A stretch of DNA of 64,000 nt from Amphiduros pacificus (GCA_949316495.1 OX439005.1:6233001-6297000); one strand, 5' to 3'. Shown: positions 1-13,262, counted from the stretch's first letter. A program made the numbers and translations. The notes: generated by a model from the sequence alone, not told the origin.

Positions 1-1160
1 TATTTTTGAACGGAATATTTATATTGTAGATATTTTTATATATTGTATAGATTGGTATGTAGAAAGATATATTTACTGATCTCAGAATGTTGTAAATAAA
101 ACATATATCATTTATTCAATACAAAATGGAGACTCATTGGAGAAAACTGAATTATCATTTTGTTACAGTCAAAAGCAGAATCCGGAACGTTAAGCGGTGT
201 TATATGTTAGTTTGCTCCATATTATACATAGATAGAATTAACCTTGAATTATGTAATAAATATTAATAGGATTTCAAGTCTACCATAACTTCGTCCCCAA
301 AATATTTTGCATTAAATAAGTATACCTGTTTGTACTAAAACGCCAATTATTCAGTGTTTTCCGTGCGGAAATCTGACATTACTGATTCTTTTATTTTTAA
401 TTTCCTTCTCTCAATGCCTATTTCAAAAACTCAAATGTGGCGACATAACGAAGGCTGAAAATATCGCGGTTTCGTATTGCAACCTCGTGTCTTATGCGTT
501 CAGTTATTTGTTTTTTTTTCTTGTTTTTTTTATCATTTGAATTGCATTCTATATTTAATTTTAGTCAGGACATTGTCAGCAAGAAACTGTTTTGAGTACA
601 ATCACAGCTGGCGGTGAATCTGTGATGTGTGGCAACTAATTGCTGGCACGGCGCATCAGGCAGCGAAGGCACGGACAGACGGCTAGCTCCGCCCGCGCCT
701 ACAGATTTAGCCGCCTCACAGGCACTGTCGTACACACTAATTGCCTTCCATGTCTGGACCGTTGCCATAGTTTTATGATAACAGACGCTGACACCAGGGG
801 TCAGATATGGCAACACTGTCGTCTGCTCCAAGAGGACGCTGATGCCCTCTGGACAAACATGATCACAAAACCTATAGTCTCTTGCCGTGACCTTTCAATG
901 TCATAAGGTCCTGATCTATATACCCTCTATCTGCCTCAATGCCCTCGTCACTAACAACACGCGATCCTTGGGAAATTTGGCCAATTATTTCACACGATCA
1001 CACGTTGGAGATCAGGATAAAAAGTACCTTCATCATCGTTGTAACATTCTGGCTGAAAAATGCTAAAACCCCGTGTAAAAAAATGAAAGAAAGGTTATAA
1101 ATATCAAACATGGATCCCAGTCAGGAACCCAAAATTACATAGGCCTTCTTTTAAGAGAAA
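1..1160. other. Intergenic, no gene recognised
   Basis: AT-rich DNA. Between about 600 and 900 the sequence is richer in GC and is open on both strands over about 88 codons, but neither translation resembles a family I know and no convincing splice sites frame it. It may be an old repeat or an unrecognised exon. Confidence 0.4.
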
Positions 1161-1162
1161 TG

Positions 1163-1190
1163 ATATATATATATATATATATATATATAT
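1163..1190. repeat. (TA)n microsatellite
   Basis: Uninterrupted TA dinucleotide run of about 28 bases. Confidence 0.95.
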
Positions 1191-1311
1191 TGCATTCTTA
1201 ATCTCCATCTGCTTTTTTTGTCAATGCCAACAGGTATCCGATCGGAAATGCAAAATTATGCCATGCATGAATATAGACTGTTTTCTTCCCTTATGAACCT
1301 ATTCATGCTGT

Positions 1312-1986
1312 GAAGGCCCATGTGAGGAGGGGACAGAAGCTCTGAGGGCCCATGTGAGGAGGGGACAGAAGCTCTGAGTATCCATGTGAGGAGGGGACAG
1401 AAACTCTGAGGGCCCATGTGAGGAGGGGACAGAAACTCTGAGGGCCCATGTGAGGAGGGGACAGAAACTCTGAGGGCCCATGTGAGGAGGGGGCAGAAGC
1501 TCTGAGGGCCCATGTGAGGAGGGAGACAGACGCTCTGAGGGTCCATGTGAGGAGGGGACAGAAACTCTGAGGGCCCATGTGAGGAGGGGACAGAAGCTCT
1601 GAGGGCCCATGTGAGGAGGGGACAGAAACTCTGAGGGCCCATGTGAGGAGGGGACAGAAACTCTGAGGGCCCATGTGAGGAGGGGGCAGAAGCTCTGAGG
1701 GCCCATGTGAGGAGGGAGACAGACGCTCTGAGGGTCCATGTGAGGAGGGGACAGAAACTCTGAGGGCCCATGTGAGGAGGGGACAGAAGCTCTGAGGGCC
1801 CATGTGAGGAGGGGACAGAAACTCTGAGGGCCCATGTGAGGAGGGGACAGAAACTCTGAGGGCCCATGTGAGGAGGGGGCAGAAGCTCTGAGGGCCCATG
1901 TGAGGAGGGGACAGACGCTCTGAGGGCCCATGTTAGGAAGGGGCAGACGCTCTGAGGGCCCATGTGAGGAGGGGGCAAAAGCTCAG
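1312..1986. repeat. 32-bp minisatellite, about 21 copies
   Basis: The unit contains GGGCCCATGTGAGGAGGGG followed by acagaaactctga. Units differ at a few positions (acagaa/cagacg, ggacag/gggcag). A block with the variants cagaagctctg then gagacagacgctctg recurs about 193 bp apart (near 1,490 and 1,683), which shows a higher-order period of six units. The unit lacks stops on the minus strand, so three overlapping open frames of up to 262 codons appear; they are by-products of the repeat. Confidence 0.95.
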
Positions 1987-3677
1987 TCAAATAAATATGA
2001 TGAAAGCGCAAAAAGAGAATATAATTGGCAGTTCTTTTAACCATTTTGGTTCATACATATTTTAAAAGCCACCAACTGTGAAGCTCTTTTTACTTTTATC
2101 TACACATTCTGCACGTGTGAGTAGACCAGCCAGCATCTCCAACCCTTTTCCCCAATATGATTCTCTTGAATTTTTGGACCTTAGGATCTTACCATGGTCT
2201 AATAGGACCTTATCGTGGTCTAGTAGGACCTCAACAAGACCTTCTCATGGTAATTGTGTGATAATTTTAACAACAGTTATCGATAGCCTTTACAAAATGG
2301 TAGAAGACACCTGAATTTACCTCAAACTTTTGTGAGAAATGAATATGTTAGATCTACAGCGCGCTAATTCCTCACAACAAATGGTATGCAGAAAACTCCC
2401 GTAAGCGGTTTGGACACCAGGACCTCAAGACCTCCAAAGTGCACGATAAGAGACTCTAGGTTTCGTGATCTGCGATTTGAAAGACTTTTTGAAAAGAATT
2501 GTGATAAATACATATGGTGTATCTACAGCGTGCTAATCTCCAACAACAAATGGTTTACAAAACGACAGCCTGAAATATCCTGCAGACGGATGCGGATCGG
2601 CAGCGAATCTCATACATCAACACGGGAGCGGGATCGGGTTGGCCTGACTTAGCACATTATATCGCCGAGCTGGTGGGTGTATCTGCAGTCACTAATTCAC
2701 TTACTTTCCACAAATGACATTAAATTTCTTTAAAATTTCTTTGAAAAGCTTAGCGATGTATTATATAACGTGTCACATTCTGGTAGGATTGTGGTGTGAT
2801 CTGGATTTTCCTGGATTCTACCTTTGGTGAATGTTACACCATCAGAGGTTTTAGCTTCTCTATGCTGTCGGTTAGAGCACCGCTTGTTTATTTCCGTGAC
2901 TTCATGTTATATTGTCCTAGTTAACCAATGACCTTTCAATAAAATGAGGTCAAATCCTGACAAATTACTGACCTGACATGACATGACCTTACCTGGAAAT
3001 TCCAAAAGACTATTTGTGGAATACGCTTTCATTACCCATGTCCCCGTAATTGGTACCAATAGACTAATTAGTTTAAACATGACATTGTATAAACAATATG
3101 ACATGACATTTACATATTTCATTAGCACTTTTCATAAAGGTTACATTAATTTGCAAATATGCAGCTTTGTAGTTATGTATTCATAGATATCTTTACAAAT
3201 CTTCAAAAATGAATTTGTTGGTGCTTTTTCATGAGACACCAATCATTTTTCTCCATGATTGTTTTCTCTCAATGATTTGTATCATTCAGATCATCGAAAC
3301 ATAATACCTATCTAAAGTGAAAATTAAATAACCTCCAGGTTTTGTAATGCAGCTTTCATGGAAATTGTTTTGTCCATCATAATTAGAATAGTTATTTGAT
3401 TCATAATGAAAACTAAGTGGCCGAGGAGGCACCAGTGGCGATCCTGGCGGAGACAGTCGGCAACTGGAAATAAAGAGATGGGGAATTTGGCGGTGATTTC
3501 CCCATAAGGGAACCCCCTGTCAGACATAGCACCGGACAGATGCTAGAAGGTGCAGCAGTGGTGTACATGTCTGGAGGAGATCGTCTTGGACATCATCGCT
3601 AAGAACCTCTGCAGAGTGTGGAAGAAGAGGGAGTGAGCAACACAAACTTCAGGTAGGAAGATGCCCTGCTCAGAGAC
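1987..3677. other. Intergenic, no clear gene
   Basis: AT-rich with short imperfect repeats of a ggacct/ggtct motif near 2,170-2,240. A GC-richer stretch at 3,420-3,660 contains a short plus-strand frame ending at the TGA at 3,634-3,636, with 29 codons open since the previous stop. It looks mildly coding but is too short, and has too weak a splice context, to call. Confidence 0.4.
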
Positions 3678-4936
3678 AATCACTGCTATCATCATGACAG
3701 ATTATAACATCATTGCATTACATAGAATTAGACAGAGACACACACTGCTATCATCATGACAGATTATAGCATCATTGCATTACATAGGATTAGAGACAGA
3801 GACACTCACTGCTATCATCATGACAGATTATAGCATCATTGCATTACATAGGATTAGACAGAGACACTCACTGCTATCATCATGACAGATTATAACATCT
3901 TTGCATTACATAGGATTAGACAGAGACAATCACTGCTATCATCACGACAGATTATAACATCATTGCATTACATAGGATTAGACAGAGACACCCATTGCTA
4001 TCATCATGACAGATTATAACATCATTGCATTACATAGGATTAGAGAGAGACACACCCACTGCTATCATCATGACAGATTATAACATCATTGCATTACATA
4101 GGATTAGAGAGAGACACCCACTGCTATCATCATGACAGATTATAACATCATTGCATTACATAGGATTAGACAGAGACACCCACTGCTATCATCATGACAG
4201 ATTATAACATCATTGCATTACATAGGATTAGAGAGAGAGACACCCACTGCTATCATCATGACAGATTATAACATCATTGCATTACATAGGATTAGAGACA
4301 GAGACACCCACTGCTATCATCATGACAGATTATAACATCATTGCATTACATAGGATTAGACAGAGAGACACTCACTGCTATCAGCATGACAGATTATAAC
4401 ATCATTGCATTACATAGGATTAGACAGAGACACTCACTGCTATCATCATGACAGATTATAACATCATTGCATTACATAGGATTAGAGAGAGACACCCACT
4501 GCTATCATCATGACAGATTATAACATCATTGCATTACATAGGATTAGACAGAGACACCCACTGCTATCATCATGACAGATTATAACATCATTGCATTACA
4601 TAGGATTAGAGAGAGAGACACCCACTGCTATCATCATGACAGATTATAACATCATTGCATTACATAGGATTAGATACAGAGACACCCACTGCTATCATCA
4701 TGACAGATTATAACATCATTGCATTACATAGGATTAGAGACAGAGACACCCACTGCTATCATCATGACAGATTATAACATCATTGCATTACATAGGATTA
4801 GAGACAGAGACACCCACTGCTATCATCATGACAGATTATAACATCATTGCATTACATAGGATTAGACAGAGAGACACCCACTGCTATCATCATGACAGAT
4901 TATAACATCATTGCATTACATAGGATTAGACAGAGA
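3678..4936. repeat. 62-bp minisatellite, about 20 copies
   Basis: Tandem unit of 60-64 bp with a well conserved core ATGACAGATTATAACATCA, then ttgcattacataggattaga and a variable purine-rich (gagaca)n stretch that accounts for the length differences between units. Copies are highly similar, suggesting recent homogenisation. Stops are frequent and no long open frame crosses it. Confidence 0.95.
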
Positions 4937-5577
4937 TATATATATATAGTATTATATAGGCCTATATATCTTACATCATCCTTTTCATGTCATTATCCAT
5001 ACATGTGATTAATGATTTGTTTAGTTATATATACATAGCATTACATTTAAATAAAATGAATTCGTGGTTTTTTATCACTTGCTAATTAAAAGTGAAGGGC
5101 GTTATCTTGGACAGTTGACTGTTACCATACTTATTGGACCTTTTATTCACGCTGTCAGGATCCATAAAGATCAGTCAATATAAACAATCGTTGCATTAAA
5201 TAAAAAGAGAAATCCAGTGCAGGTTTTAAAATAAAAGCCGGAAATTACATATCATTGTGGTTATTTTTCGTCATAAACTAAGTGTATGTTTTGATATTGC
5301 CAAATTTATTGATTTATGTTATAGACGAGATAGTAATACAATTGGACATGCGGATGTTACTACAGACCAAACTATTATCACTACTGACATATAATCTGTA
5401 TCTTTTAAGTTGCAATTTCGAGACAGCATGGATAAAGATAAAAACATGAAAACAAAATAAGTAAGTTTTCCCATTGCATGTAAAAAACATTGCCACAGAT
5501 TGAGGTACATGTATGGCGTGCAATTGTTCCGTCAAATGCGCAATCGGCCCAGGGTTGACATGATATCTTAAACGTAC

Positions 5578-5822
5578 AATGAAGTATAGGGATGATCTGA
5601 CAGCTGTAATAAAGCATAGAGTTGATTTGACATCTGTAAAATAGCATAGGGTTGATCTGACAGCTGTAATAAAGTATAGGGATGATCTGACAGCTGTAAT
5701 AAAGTATAGGGATGATCTGGCAGCTGTAATAATGTAAAGTGACGATCTGACAGCTGTAATAATGTATAGGGATGATCTGACAGCTGAAATGAATAAAGTA
5801 TAGGGTTCATCTGAGAGCTGTA
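5578..5822. repeat. 30-bp tandem repeat, about 8 copies
   Basis: Unit contains CTGACAGCTGTAATAAAG followed by tatagggatgat. Adjacent to, and sharing the ATCTGACAGCTGT segment with, the 36-bp array on its right, so one probably derived from the other. Confidence 0.9.
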
Positions 5823-5825
5823 GCT

Positions 5826-6140
5826 TAGTATTATATAGGCCTATATATCTTACAGCTGTGATATAGCACAGTGCTGGTATGACAGTTGTAATATAGCACA
5901 GGGCCGAACTGGCAGTTATACCACAGACCTGATCTGACAGCTGTGACAGCTGTGACAGTGTTACATAGGCCTATATATCTGACAGCTGTGATAGTATTAT
6001 ATCAGTCTATATATCTGACAGCTGTGACAGTATTATATAGGCCTATACATCTGACAGCTGTGGCAGTATTATACAGGCCTATATATCTGACAGCTGTGAC
6101 AGTATTATACAGGCCTATATATCTGACAGCTGTGACAGTT
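5826..6140. repeat. 36-bp tandem repeat with palindromic core
   Basis: Unit contains TATATAGGCCTATATATC, centred on the palindrome TATAGGCCTATA, followed by tgacagctgtgacagt. About five good copies at 5,955-6,140, with degenerate ones to the left. A lone matching segment also lies at 4,947-4,975, at the right edge of the 62-bp array. Confidence 0.85.
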
Positions 6141-6289
6141 TCAGGCTGACAGTCCCGCAGCAACAGAATATACTGAGATGGGATTGACCGTTATTTAAGT
6201 TGGCCACTTGTATGAATTGATTGAGTGATTTTATTGATATTTGGAAATAAAAAAAGACTAATATATCATTTGACCATCTTAATTGAGGA

Positions 6290-6625
6290 GACCTACAGAC
6301 ATTATTTATAGAACGATATTAACAGTTACTAACATCACTTCCAGAACAATATGAACAGTTACTGACATCACTTCCAGAACAATATTAACAGTTACTGACA
6401 TCACTTATAGAATATTAACAGTTACTAACATCGCTGAAAGAACAATATTAACAGTTACTAACATCACTTCCAGAACAATATTAACAGTTACTAACATCAC
6501 TTCCAGAACAATATTAACAGTTATCAACATTACTTCAAGAACATTATTAGGGGTTACTAACATCACTTATAGAAAAATATCAACAGTTGCTAACATCACT
6601 TCCAAAATAAACAGTTATTAACATC
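6290..6625. repeat. 33-bp tandem repeat, about 9 copies
   Basis: Degenerate unit with AACAGTTACTAACATCAC followed by ttccagaacaatatt. Units vary by small deletions. Confidence 0.9.
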
Positions 6626-7205
6626 ATAATGTTACTGTTTTCAAACGTTTATCCATTTTTATTTAAATTCACCTTCAATCTTCAATACAAGGCAGACAGT
6701 TTGACCGAATATGCAACCTGCGGAAACTAGAACGTGCTCTTGTTAATGATTCAAAGAATGACAGGAAATGAACAAGAAAACTCACCAAGTTCAGTTGCAG
6801 CGAAAGTTCAAAGAGGTTTGTCGCCCATAGTGTTTAGGATTTCAGGTAGATTGGCAAGCTAGAAAGATTAATCTATAGTTTTAATTACATGTTTTCCATG
6901 CTGGTTGAAGAGAATTTGAGAATATGAGGGCCATTAAGGGATTCACATCACTTTGGTTCAGTTCGTTACCGCTGTCATCTTAGTATCATAATTAAGCATT
7001 GGATATAAGTATGATTAAATATTCCAATCAAAGAATGTGACCAATGTTATACTAACTATGACATGTTAAGACCTTTAGTGATTTTAATGCAATACTAAAC
7101 CAGCGCCGCTCTCTTCTAGATCTATTCAACATTTTAAAGGCTGTTCCCTTATCAAGTGTTTCACTTATAAGTTAGGTACATTCGCTCCCTGTTCTCTGTC
7201 CGCGG

Positions 7206-7207
<2 letters not shown>

Positions 7208-7262
<55 letters not shown>
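7208..7262. repeat. (TA)n microsatellite
   Basis: About 55 bases of TA with one AA interruption. Confidence 0.95.
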
Positions 7263-7268
<6 letters not shown>

Positions 7269-8489
7269 GTTCAAATTGTTTATTGGTTTTATGTAAACAT
7301 ATATTAGTTTTATTTGATTAACGGCCGTGACTTATCGTTAAAAAATAACATTCTCTCTACACTTGTTAACGAGTCAGTGGGAAATAACCATATTTTAAAA
7401 TATCTTAAACTAAGGTAATATCGTTTCGCATGTGAAGCAAACTTTGTCTTGGTGAGGTAAATCTCGACTTTGATCAGGTGGAGAAGTCACGACAAAGGTT
7501 AACTATGATGGTAAAAAGGGTTAAAAGGCGGCGCATGCGAAAACGACGGTCGGCGAAACTTTTAAGACTATCTTGGAAAACCTCTGTTTTTGTGCAGCGG
7601 TAATTGTTCCCTTCCATGTTGAGGGCTAACGTGACCGGTATGAAGACTTAGGAAGTTAGTGTCAACTTGGTATTGTTTTCTGTACCGATTAAGTTGTCTT
7701 CTGGGCTGGTGATTCTGACATCTCGCTATCCGCTCCACACATCAAGCGGGGGACACGATTCTTTCTTCCCCGGCGCGAGGAGACACTTACTTCAGTATAT
7801 ATCTCCTCGGGGCATATAGCGCCCTCTCACGCCACCAAACTTCCCACTTCTAAAAGGGCGTGAGTGGTAATTCCAGGAGAGGGAAAGTTTTAGCAGACTT
7901 TTAAAAACTACTTTGATCCTCTTAAGAGTAAGATAATTTCATTAGGTGTGTAATATCCTTTCGTCACCCCTTGGATGGTTGAGCAACATGCTAAGCTCAA
8001 CAACAACAAAAAGAAATTTACAATGTCATGACAAAATTTGTTTATTTTAGGATCTTGTCTTGTTTTGTCAAAATATTTTGCGGCCGGTATATGTCTCTTA
8101 TTTATACGCCCATGAACTGATGAAATTTTCCCCGCCTTAAGCTGTCCTCGCCGCCCAGTGAATACATTACCGTGAAAGCTGTATCTAACACACACAGACA
8201 GCGCATAACTTTACTGGAACACACCCTTGCTTGCCCTTCCCATTTTGAGGTAAATCACTGAGGTGAAATAACACATTTTTGTGTCTAATCTTATTTTGCA
8301 TGACAAAAGATGTTAGAAACTTTCATTTACGATAAATATATTATAACACAATAAACGGTCGGGGACTGATGCCCAGAACTCAAATAATTGCAGAATATAA
8401 GTAAGAATCATACAAATCATAAAATGTAAAACCATAGAATATATTGTAAATAGTTGTAACAGTATAGATATTTGTTGCTAATCTACATG

Positions 8490-8525
8490 AAAAGTTGCCG
8501 GTGACTGTACTGCCGGCAACTTTTG
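8490..8525. repeat. Perfect hairpin, 12-bp stem
   Basis: The arms AAAAGTTGCCGG and CCGGCAACTTTT are exact reverse complements around an 11-base loop. Function unknown. Could be a tiny fold-back element or a structured RNA segment; nothing nearby shows transcription. Confidence 0.6.
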
Positions 8526-9915
8526 TTTTTGATTACCAGAAACTTTTACTTTTTTCCGCCTGTAATAACTTAAACTATAAGAAAGTTTGCGTCTTTAGTA
8601 ACTTATAAGATTGCTGTAAAATATTACAGATCCTAGTTAGCCTAAATTAGCGTTAATTAAAGATGTAACCGGAACTGTCTATTTGTTACAATTTTGGCAA
8701 TGTCCTGGTAAATCTCTCTACAAATCTCATGAGATATTTCTTGATCCATCTCTTTCAAGACATTTAAAAAGAAGGAAGTTTAAAATTCCGTTACTAAGAG
8801 CGTGAAATTTTGATCTATAAAAATGGGCTGGGTTATTTGGTTTTGTACTAATGGATTGATATTACAGTGACTGTTGCTGTAGATCTTACAGTATTATTAA
8901 ATCATGATTTACACAACAATTATTTCTTTATGACCGCAATATACACTGAGGTACTATATTTTAGGTACAAAAGAAATTGTTATAAAAGTAAAGTAAAATA
9001 TCATCATACTATTCACAGAATATAAGAACTAAAGAAATCATACAAAATATTTAATAAAAATATAAGTCGTTCAATTAAATTGACATAACAGAATAACTAG
9101 TAACCATAGAATAAAAATATACAGTAGTCATATAAAATGTATTTTCAGGTTACACTGTTGTTTTTAATAAATTCGACATGCATTTTAACATTCAGTTTGC
9201 ATTTCTCTCAACATAATCTTGAGAATTTTTCAGAAACCTGAGATTCTGAATATTTTTTGGTTTATTCGATTTCATCTTGTGCAGATCTCATCGTGTGTAG
9301 ACGTAAATTTGAAACTCCGGCGAAAAAAATATATTTCATGAAATGTGATTGCGTACATTGCAGCAGTAGACGGCAGCTGTGAGAGGAAAGACGTCTGGTA
9401 TGATATTAACATGATTAGTACATGCTTTACATGACATGATATGCCTTACATGCGTGCGAAGGGTCATGTGTATTTCATTTACATGCTTGCCAGGGTGCTA
9501 ACCTTTCATGAAATGGGCACTTAAAAGCATTCAGAAATTTCCTTGACTCGAGGGAAAATTTGCAGTAATTTGAACATAAAAGCCGGTATATTACATTTAA
9601 TAGGCCCTTATGACATATCACTCTCTTTCTTGATTTGGCATTAAAAGAAATATCAAAACAAATTATCTCTAAAATGTCTATTGTTTGTGAGTTCATTTTC
9701 CTATTTTAATGTGACAATACATTTCATTGATGTACTATAGACAGTTTTTTTTTCATTTTTAAATAGAGTTTAAGAAGGTACCCCTGACTATACAGCCAAG
9801 TTTAAGTATGTGCATAAATAATAAATTTTCCGTAAATTTGATTTACAACTTAAAAAGCATATTTAAAATATACTGCATATTATCTTAATGAATAAGTGAG
9901 GTAATATACCTTTAT

Positions 9916-10087
<172 letters not shown>

Positions 10088-10384
10088 GGGGAATTATATT
10101 TTATGTTACCTTAGCCCTTAGTGTAGTTCTCATTTATTTGTTGTCAGAATTAATCTCGATATCAAATATTGCCTTCAAAATTCATATATGTCTGTCTTTG
10201 GACTTAACTTTACAACATCGCTAATTTGACCTAATTATTGGCCTTATTATCATTGGCCTTAGGTTTTGTATAAAGCGGCCACATGGGTGAAATGCAGACA
10301 TTACTTAAGACAGCTACACCAGGGGGCGTACACAGGATTTTCTAAAGGAGGAAAGGACGAGAGATCAGTTGTTCGCTCGCACCT

Positions 10385-10860
10385 GCCCCGCCCATACGAA
10401 ATTAACAGATAGCTGCAAAAGTGAGATAGCTTCATTATTGATATATAGCTGCTTAGGTGAGAGATAGCTGTAGCGACTACAGCAGCAAGGAATAGCTGCA
10501 CAAGTGACAGATTTCTACAACACTGAGATATTGCTTCACAAATGAAAGACAGCTGCACAAGCGACAGATTGTTATAAAACGGACATAGCTGTACAAGTGA
10601 GAAGTATTTACAACAATGAGAGATAGCTGCACAACATAACAGTGAGAGATAGTTGCATAAGAGGGATAGCTGCACACGTGTGAGATGAACAGTGAGACAG
10701 CTGCAGAAGTGAAAGATGACCATAACAGTGACCGATAGCTGCATAAGTAAGATATAGCTACAAAAGTGAGAGATAGTTACAACAGTGAGAGATCGCTGCA
10801 CAAGTGAGAAATAGTTATAACAAGAGAGACCACTGTAAAAGTGAAAGATATCGTCCCTTC
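10385..10860. repeat. Degenerate short tandem repeat
   Basis: About 20-bp degenerate units built on gatagctgcacaagtgaga, many with deletions. Immediately upstream of the bZIP-like gene's first recognised exon, therefore probably within an intron or the promoter side. The minus strand is open for 198 codons across it, which I attribute to the repeat. Confidence 0.7.
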
Positions 10861-10921
10861 CCAGCCAAAGGCACTTGTGATCAACGAAAATTAACAAATT
10901 ATTAATCTTAATGTTTCAGGA

Positions 10922-13262
10922 ATGGTAATGGATGCGCATGCGCCAGCCTCTTGTATTTACAATAGGCATGGTGACCACCCATTCTACAAACACCATCCGT
11001 TCAGAAAAGGTCACGTGATGAGCCCTCAACCATTCACAGACCATCCGTATTATGGTCATGTGCTGATAAATCAACCAATCTATGATCAGAGATGGCTTGG
11101 TGACATGGACGGTTCTCCACCAATCAGAGGCCACCCCTCTTCTAACCACATGATGTCTCTCCACCCAATCACAAATCACCAATCATCCGGGCATCATTCT
11201 CAATACCACGTGACATCCAGACATTACACAAGTGATAATTGCTCTTCTCCAGGTCACGTGATGACCCAACTTCCAATGAGAAATCAGCTTGAACACCATG
11301 AAACCCGATCACGTGGTCACTTTCCTGGTTATGACATTACAGACAACTCATATGGATCACACATACAGAGCCATTCAGCCTTGAACTGGTCAATGACATC
11401 ACAGCCATCAATGACATCACAGTCGTCCACGACATCACAGTCGCCCATGACATCACAGTCGCCCATGACATCGCAGTCGTCCATGACGTCACAGTCATCC
11501 ATGACATCACACTCAATGATGACATCACACGTAGGACTGTCTAGTGTTGTTTCTGACGCACTGAGCACTATTTCTGGCATACACGCTCAGTCACCCCACC
11601 AACACTCACAATATTACAAGAATGCAGAGGAACCAATTCACCATAACAGGCCCCCCTTCTCTGCTGTAAACCCTCCACATCACACGGGTTACCAGCAGCC
11701 ATTTGTCCCCTTACCACACTGCAGACAGTCATCATCAGACGATGAATACCATTATACAAACCTTGATGTTGTTAACACGACCATCAGACCTACTCACTTA
11801 GAGTTACCACTCAGACAAAACTCGATAGAAACCAGTGATGAATCGCCAGAGGTTTGCCCCGCATTTATCAGCAGCAGCCGCAGCGCCCCCTGTGTCACAC
11901 CGCGGCCAGAGAAAGGTCACCACAAGGTGGCGCCACGCACACATAGAAAACCGGAATCCTGTGACTCGGATGGACCCACGTCCCCCGAGGACAACATGGT
12001 AAGCTGCTTCAGGTCGCAAGTACTCTACATGCCATCCTCAATACATTAGTGCTTATTATTTTTTTGTTATTTTATTTTATTCTTTTTGCTTCAAATCTTA
12101 AATAATTTTCAATAGAATAGAGTGCTCTATCTTTTTATTCATTTGTTATTTTTGTGGATTGGATACATTTGTGGACAGCACACAAATAACAATACCAATT
12201 TTGATATGTGATATCCCTTTAGATTACATTTAAATATATTGTTTTAAATACAATGCCAATTCAATGTAAACATTTAATTAAGAACCAAGTTGATAATTCT
12301 ACATTTGTGAGTTAGAATATCTTGATGAGCTTAACGTTTAGTATTGGTACTACAGAGTGCCGGAGATGATCACGGTCCGCATGTCAGGGGCAGGAGACGG
12401 TCAAACTCAACTTCCAAAAGCTGGCAGCGGAGAAATGAATATATTCAACAGCTGAAAAGGGTCAGTCTCTGAGGCCACATCAGTTAAATACAATAGGATT
12501 TAATTCTGTCTCCCAGACAAGTTGTTTTTACTTCATATTGTGCACTTTAAATGAAAATGTAGAGAGGAGACTATGTATAGTTGTTTTCAGGAAAAATGCT
12601 CTTCCTATAGTGAGTTATAATGTTATTCCTCTTGGAATTTATCTTTAAGTTAGTATAAAATAGTGCAAATGGAAAGTAATGATTCATTTAATCATTTCTT
12701 CATTGGGTGGATCCTGTCAATGTGAATGTCAAGGCAAATAACATTTTCAGCCTGAAAGCTTATAAGAAAAAGATTGGTCATTGGCATTAGATCAATAAAG
12801 ATTAGAATACATAGGAATAGCTTAGATCAGATTAAAATATAACTGATTAAATTACAATGTAATATATTAGATTAGATTAGATTAAATTAGATTAGATTAG
12901 ACTAAGGCAGAATAGGGTAGAATTGATATAGCATATGTAAACAGATCATATTACATTTTTAGCTGCTAATTGTTTTCTAAAATTTATTTCAGGACATTCA
13001 AAATTGGGAATGTAAAAACACAGGCCTCCGATATGACATCCACCAATTAGAAAAACAAAAAGAAAAGTTAGGGAAGTTTTTGTACACGTTAAAAGAAAAA
13101 AAACCTATGAAGAGACTTAGCCGATTCAGCAGATCAGCAACCATTACCTCTCCCCTAGACATGACTGTCTCAGCTGATGGCCACAGCAAGGGCTCACAAG
13201 GCAATGCAGGATGGTTAGCGCCCCCTATGAGCACACCGCTACCTCTAACTCTGCCGGACTAG
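10922..13262 (+). CDS. bZIP-like protein, FOS/ATF3/BATF-type leucine zipper with degenerate basic region
   Basis: Three exons join in phase: 10,920-11,998 (donor GTAAGC), 12,356-12,460 (acceptor tactacag, donor GTCAGT) and 12,993-13,262 (acceptor tttatttcag, stop TAG). Taking the ATG at 10,922, two bases inside the first exon after an acceptor tttcag and in good start context, gives 483 residues; a 5' untranslated exon is expected upstream but was not found. Residues 1-359 are low-complexity, rich in His, Ser, Pro and Gln, with MTSQS repeats around 160-200. Residues about 370-386 are Arg-rich. A zipper follows with L392, W399, L406, L413, L420 and L427 at exact heptad spacing and N403 in the pattern of ATF3/FOS. 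The middle exon is exactly 35 codons and ends where, from memory, FOS and BATF genes have an intron. The invariant Asn and Arg of the canonical basic region align with Arg and Trp. Likely a nuclear dimerising factor; DNA binding is uncertain. Confidence 0.75.
11011..11491. promoter_or_regulatory. Cluster of E-box, CCAAT and CRE-like motifs inside a coding exon
   Basis: Four CACGTG cores (about 11,012, 11,207, 11,255 and 11,310), several CCAAT motifs (about 11,077-11,275) and a TGACGTCA (11,484) lie within 480 bases of exon sequence. Such motifs are classic binding sites for USF/MYC-type, NF-Y and CREB/ATF factors in animals. Whether they act here is inference; an internal promoter or enhancer-like exon is possible, as is chance from His/Val/Thr codon use. 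Confidence 0.3.
11395..11530 (+). repeat. In-frame coding repeat (Met-Thr-Ser-Gln-Ser)
   Basis: Around eight imperfect 15-bp units built on CATGACATCACAGTC, in the reading frame of the bZIP-like protein, encode the MTSQS/P repeats. One unit contains the full CRE palindrome TGACGTCA at 11,484-11,491; others contain TGACATCA, one base away. Confidence 0.8.
12845..12905. repeat. Short GATTA-type repeat in intron
   Basis: Imperfect tandem runs of attag/gatta in the second intron of the bZIP-like gene. Confidence 0.7.

Noticed and set aside
565-906. Overlapping 88-codon frames on both strands
   Set aside because: No splice sites, no homology that I recognise, and both strands are equally open, so coding cannot be supported.
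1256-2044. Minus-strand frames of 198-262 codons
   Set aside because: By-products of the 32-bp minisatellite in three overlapping frames.
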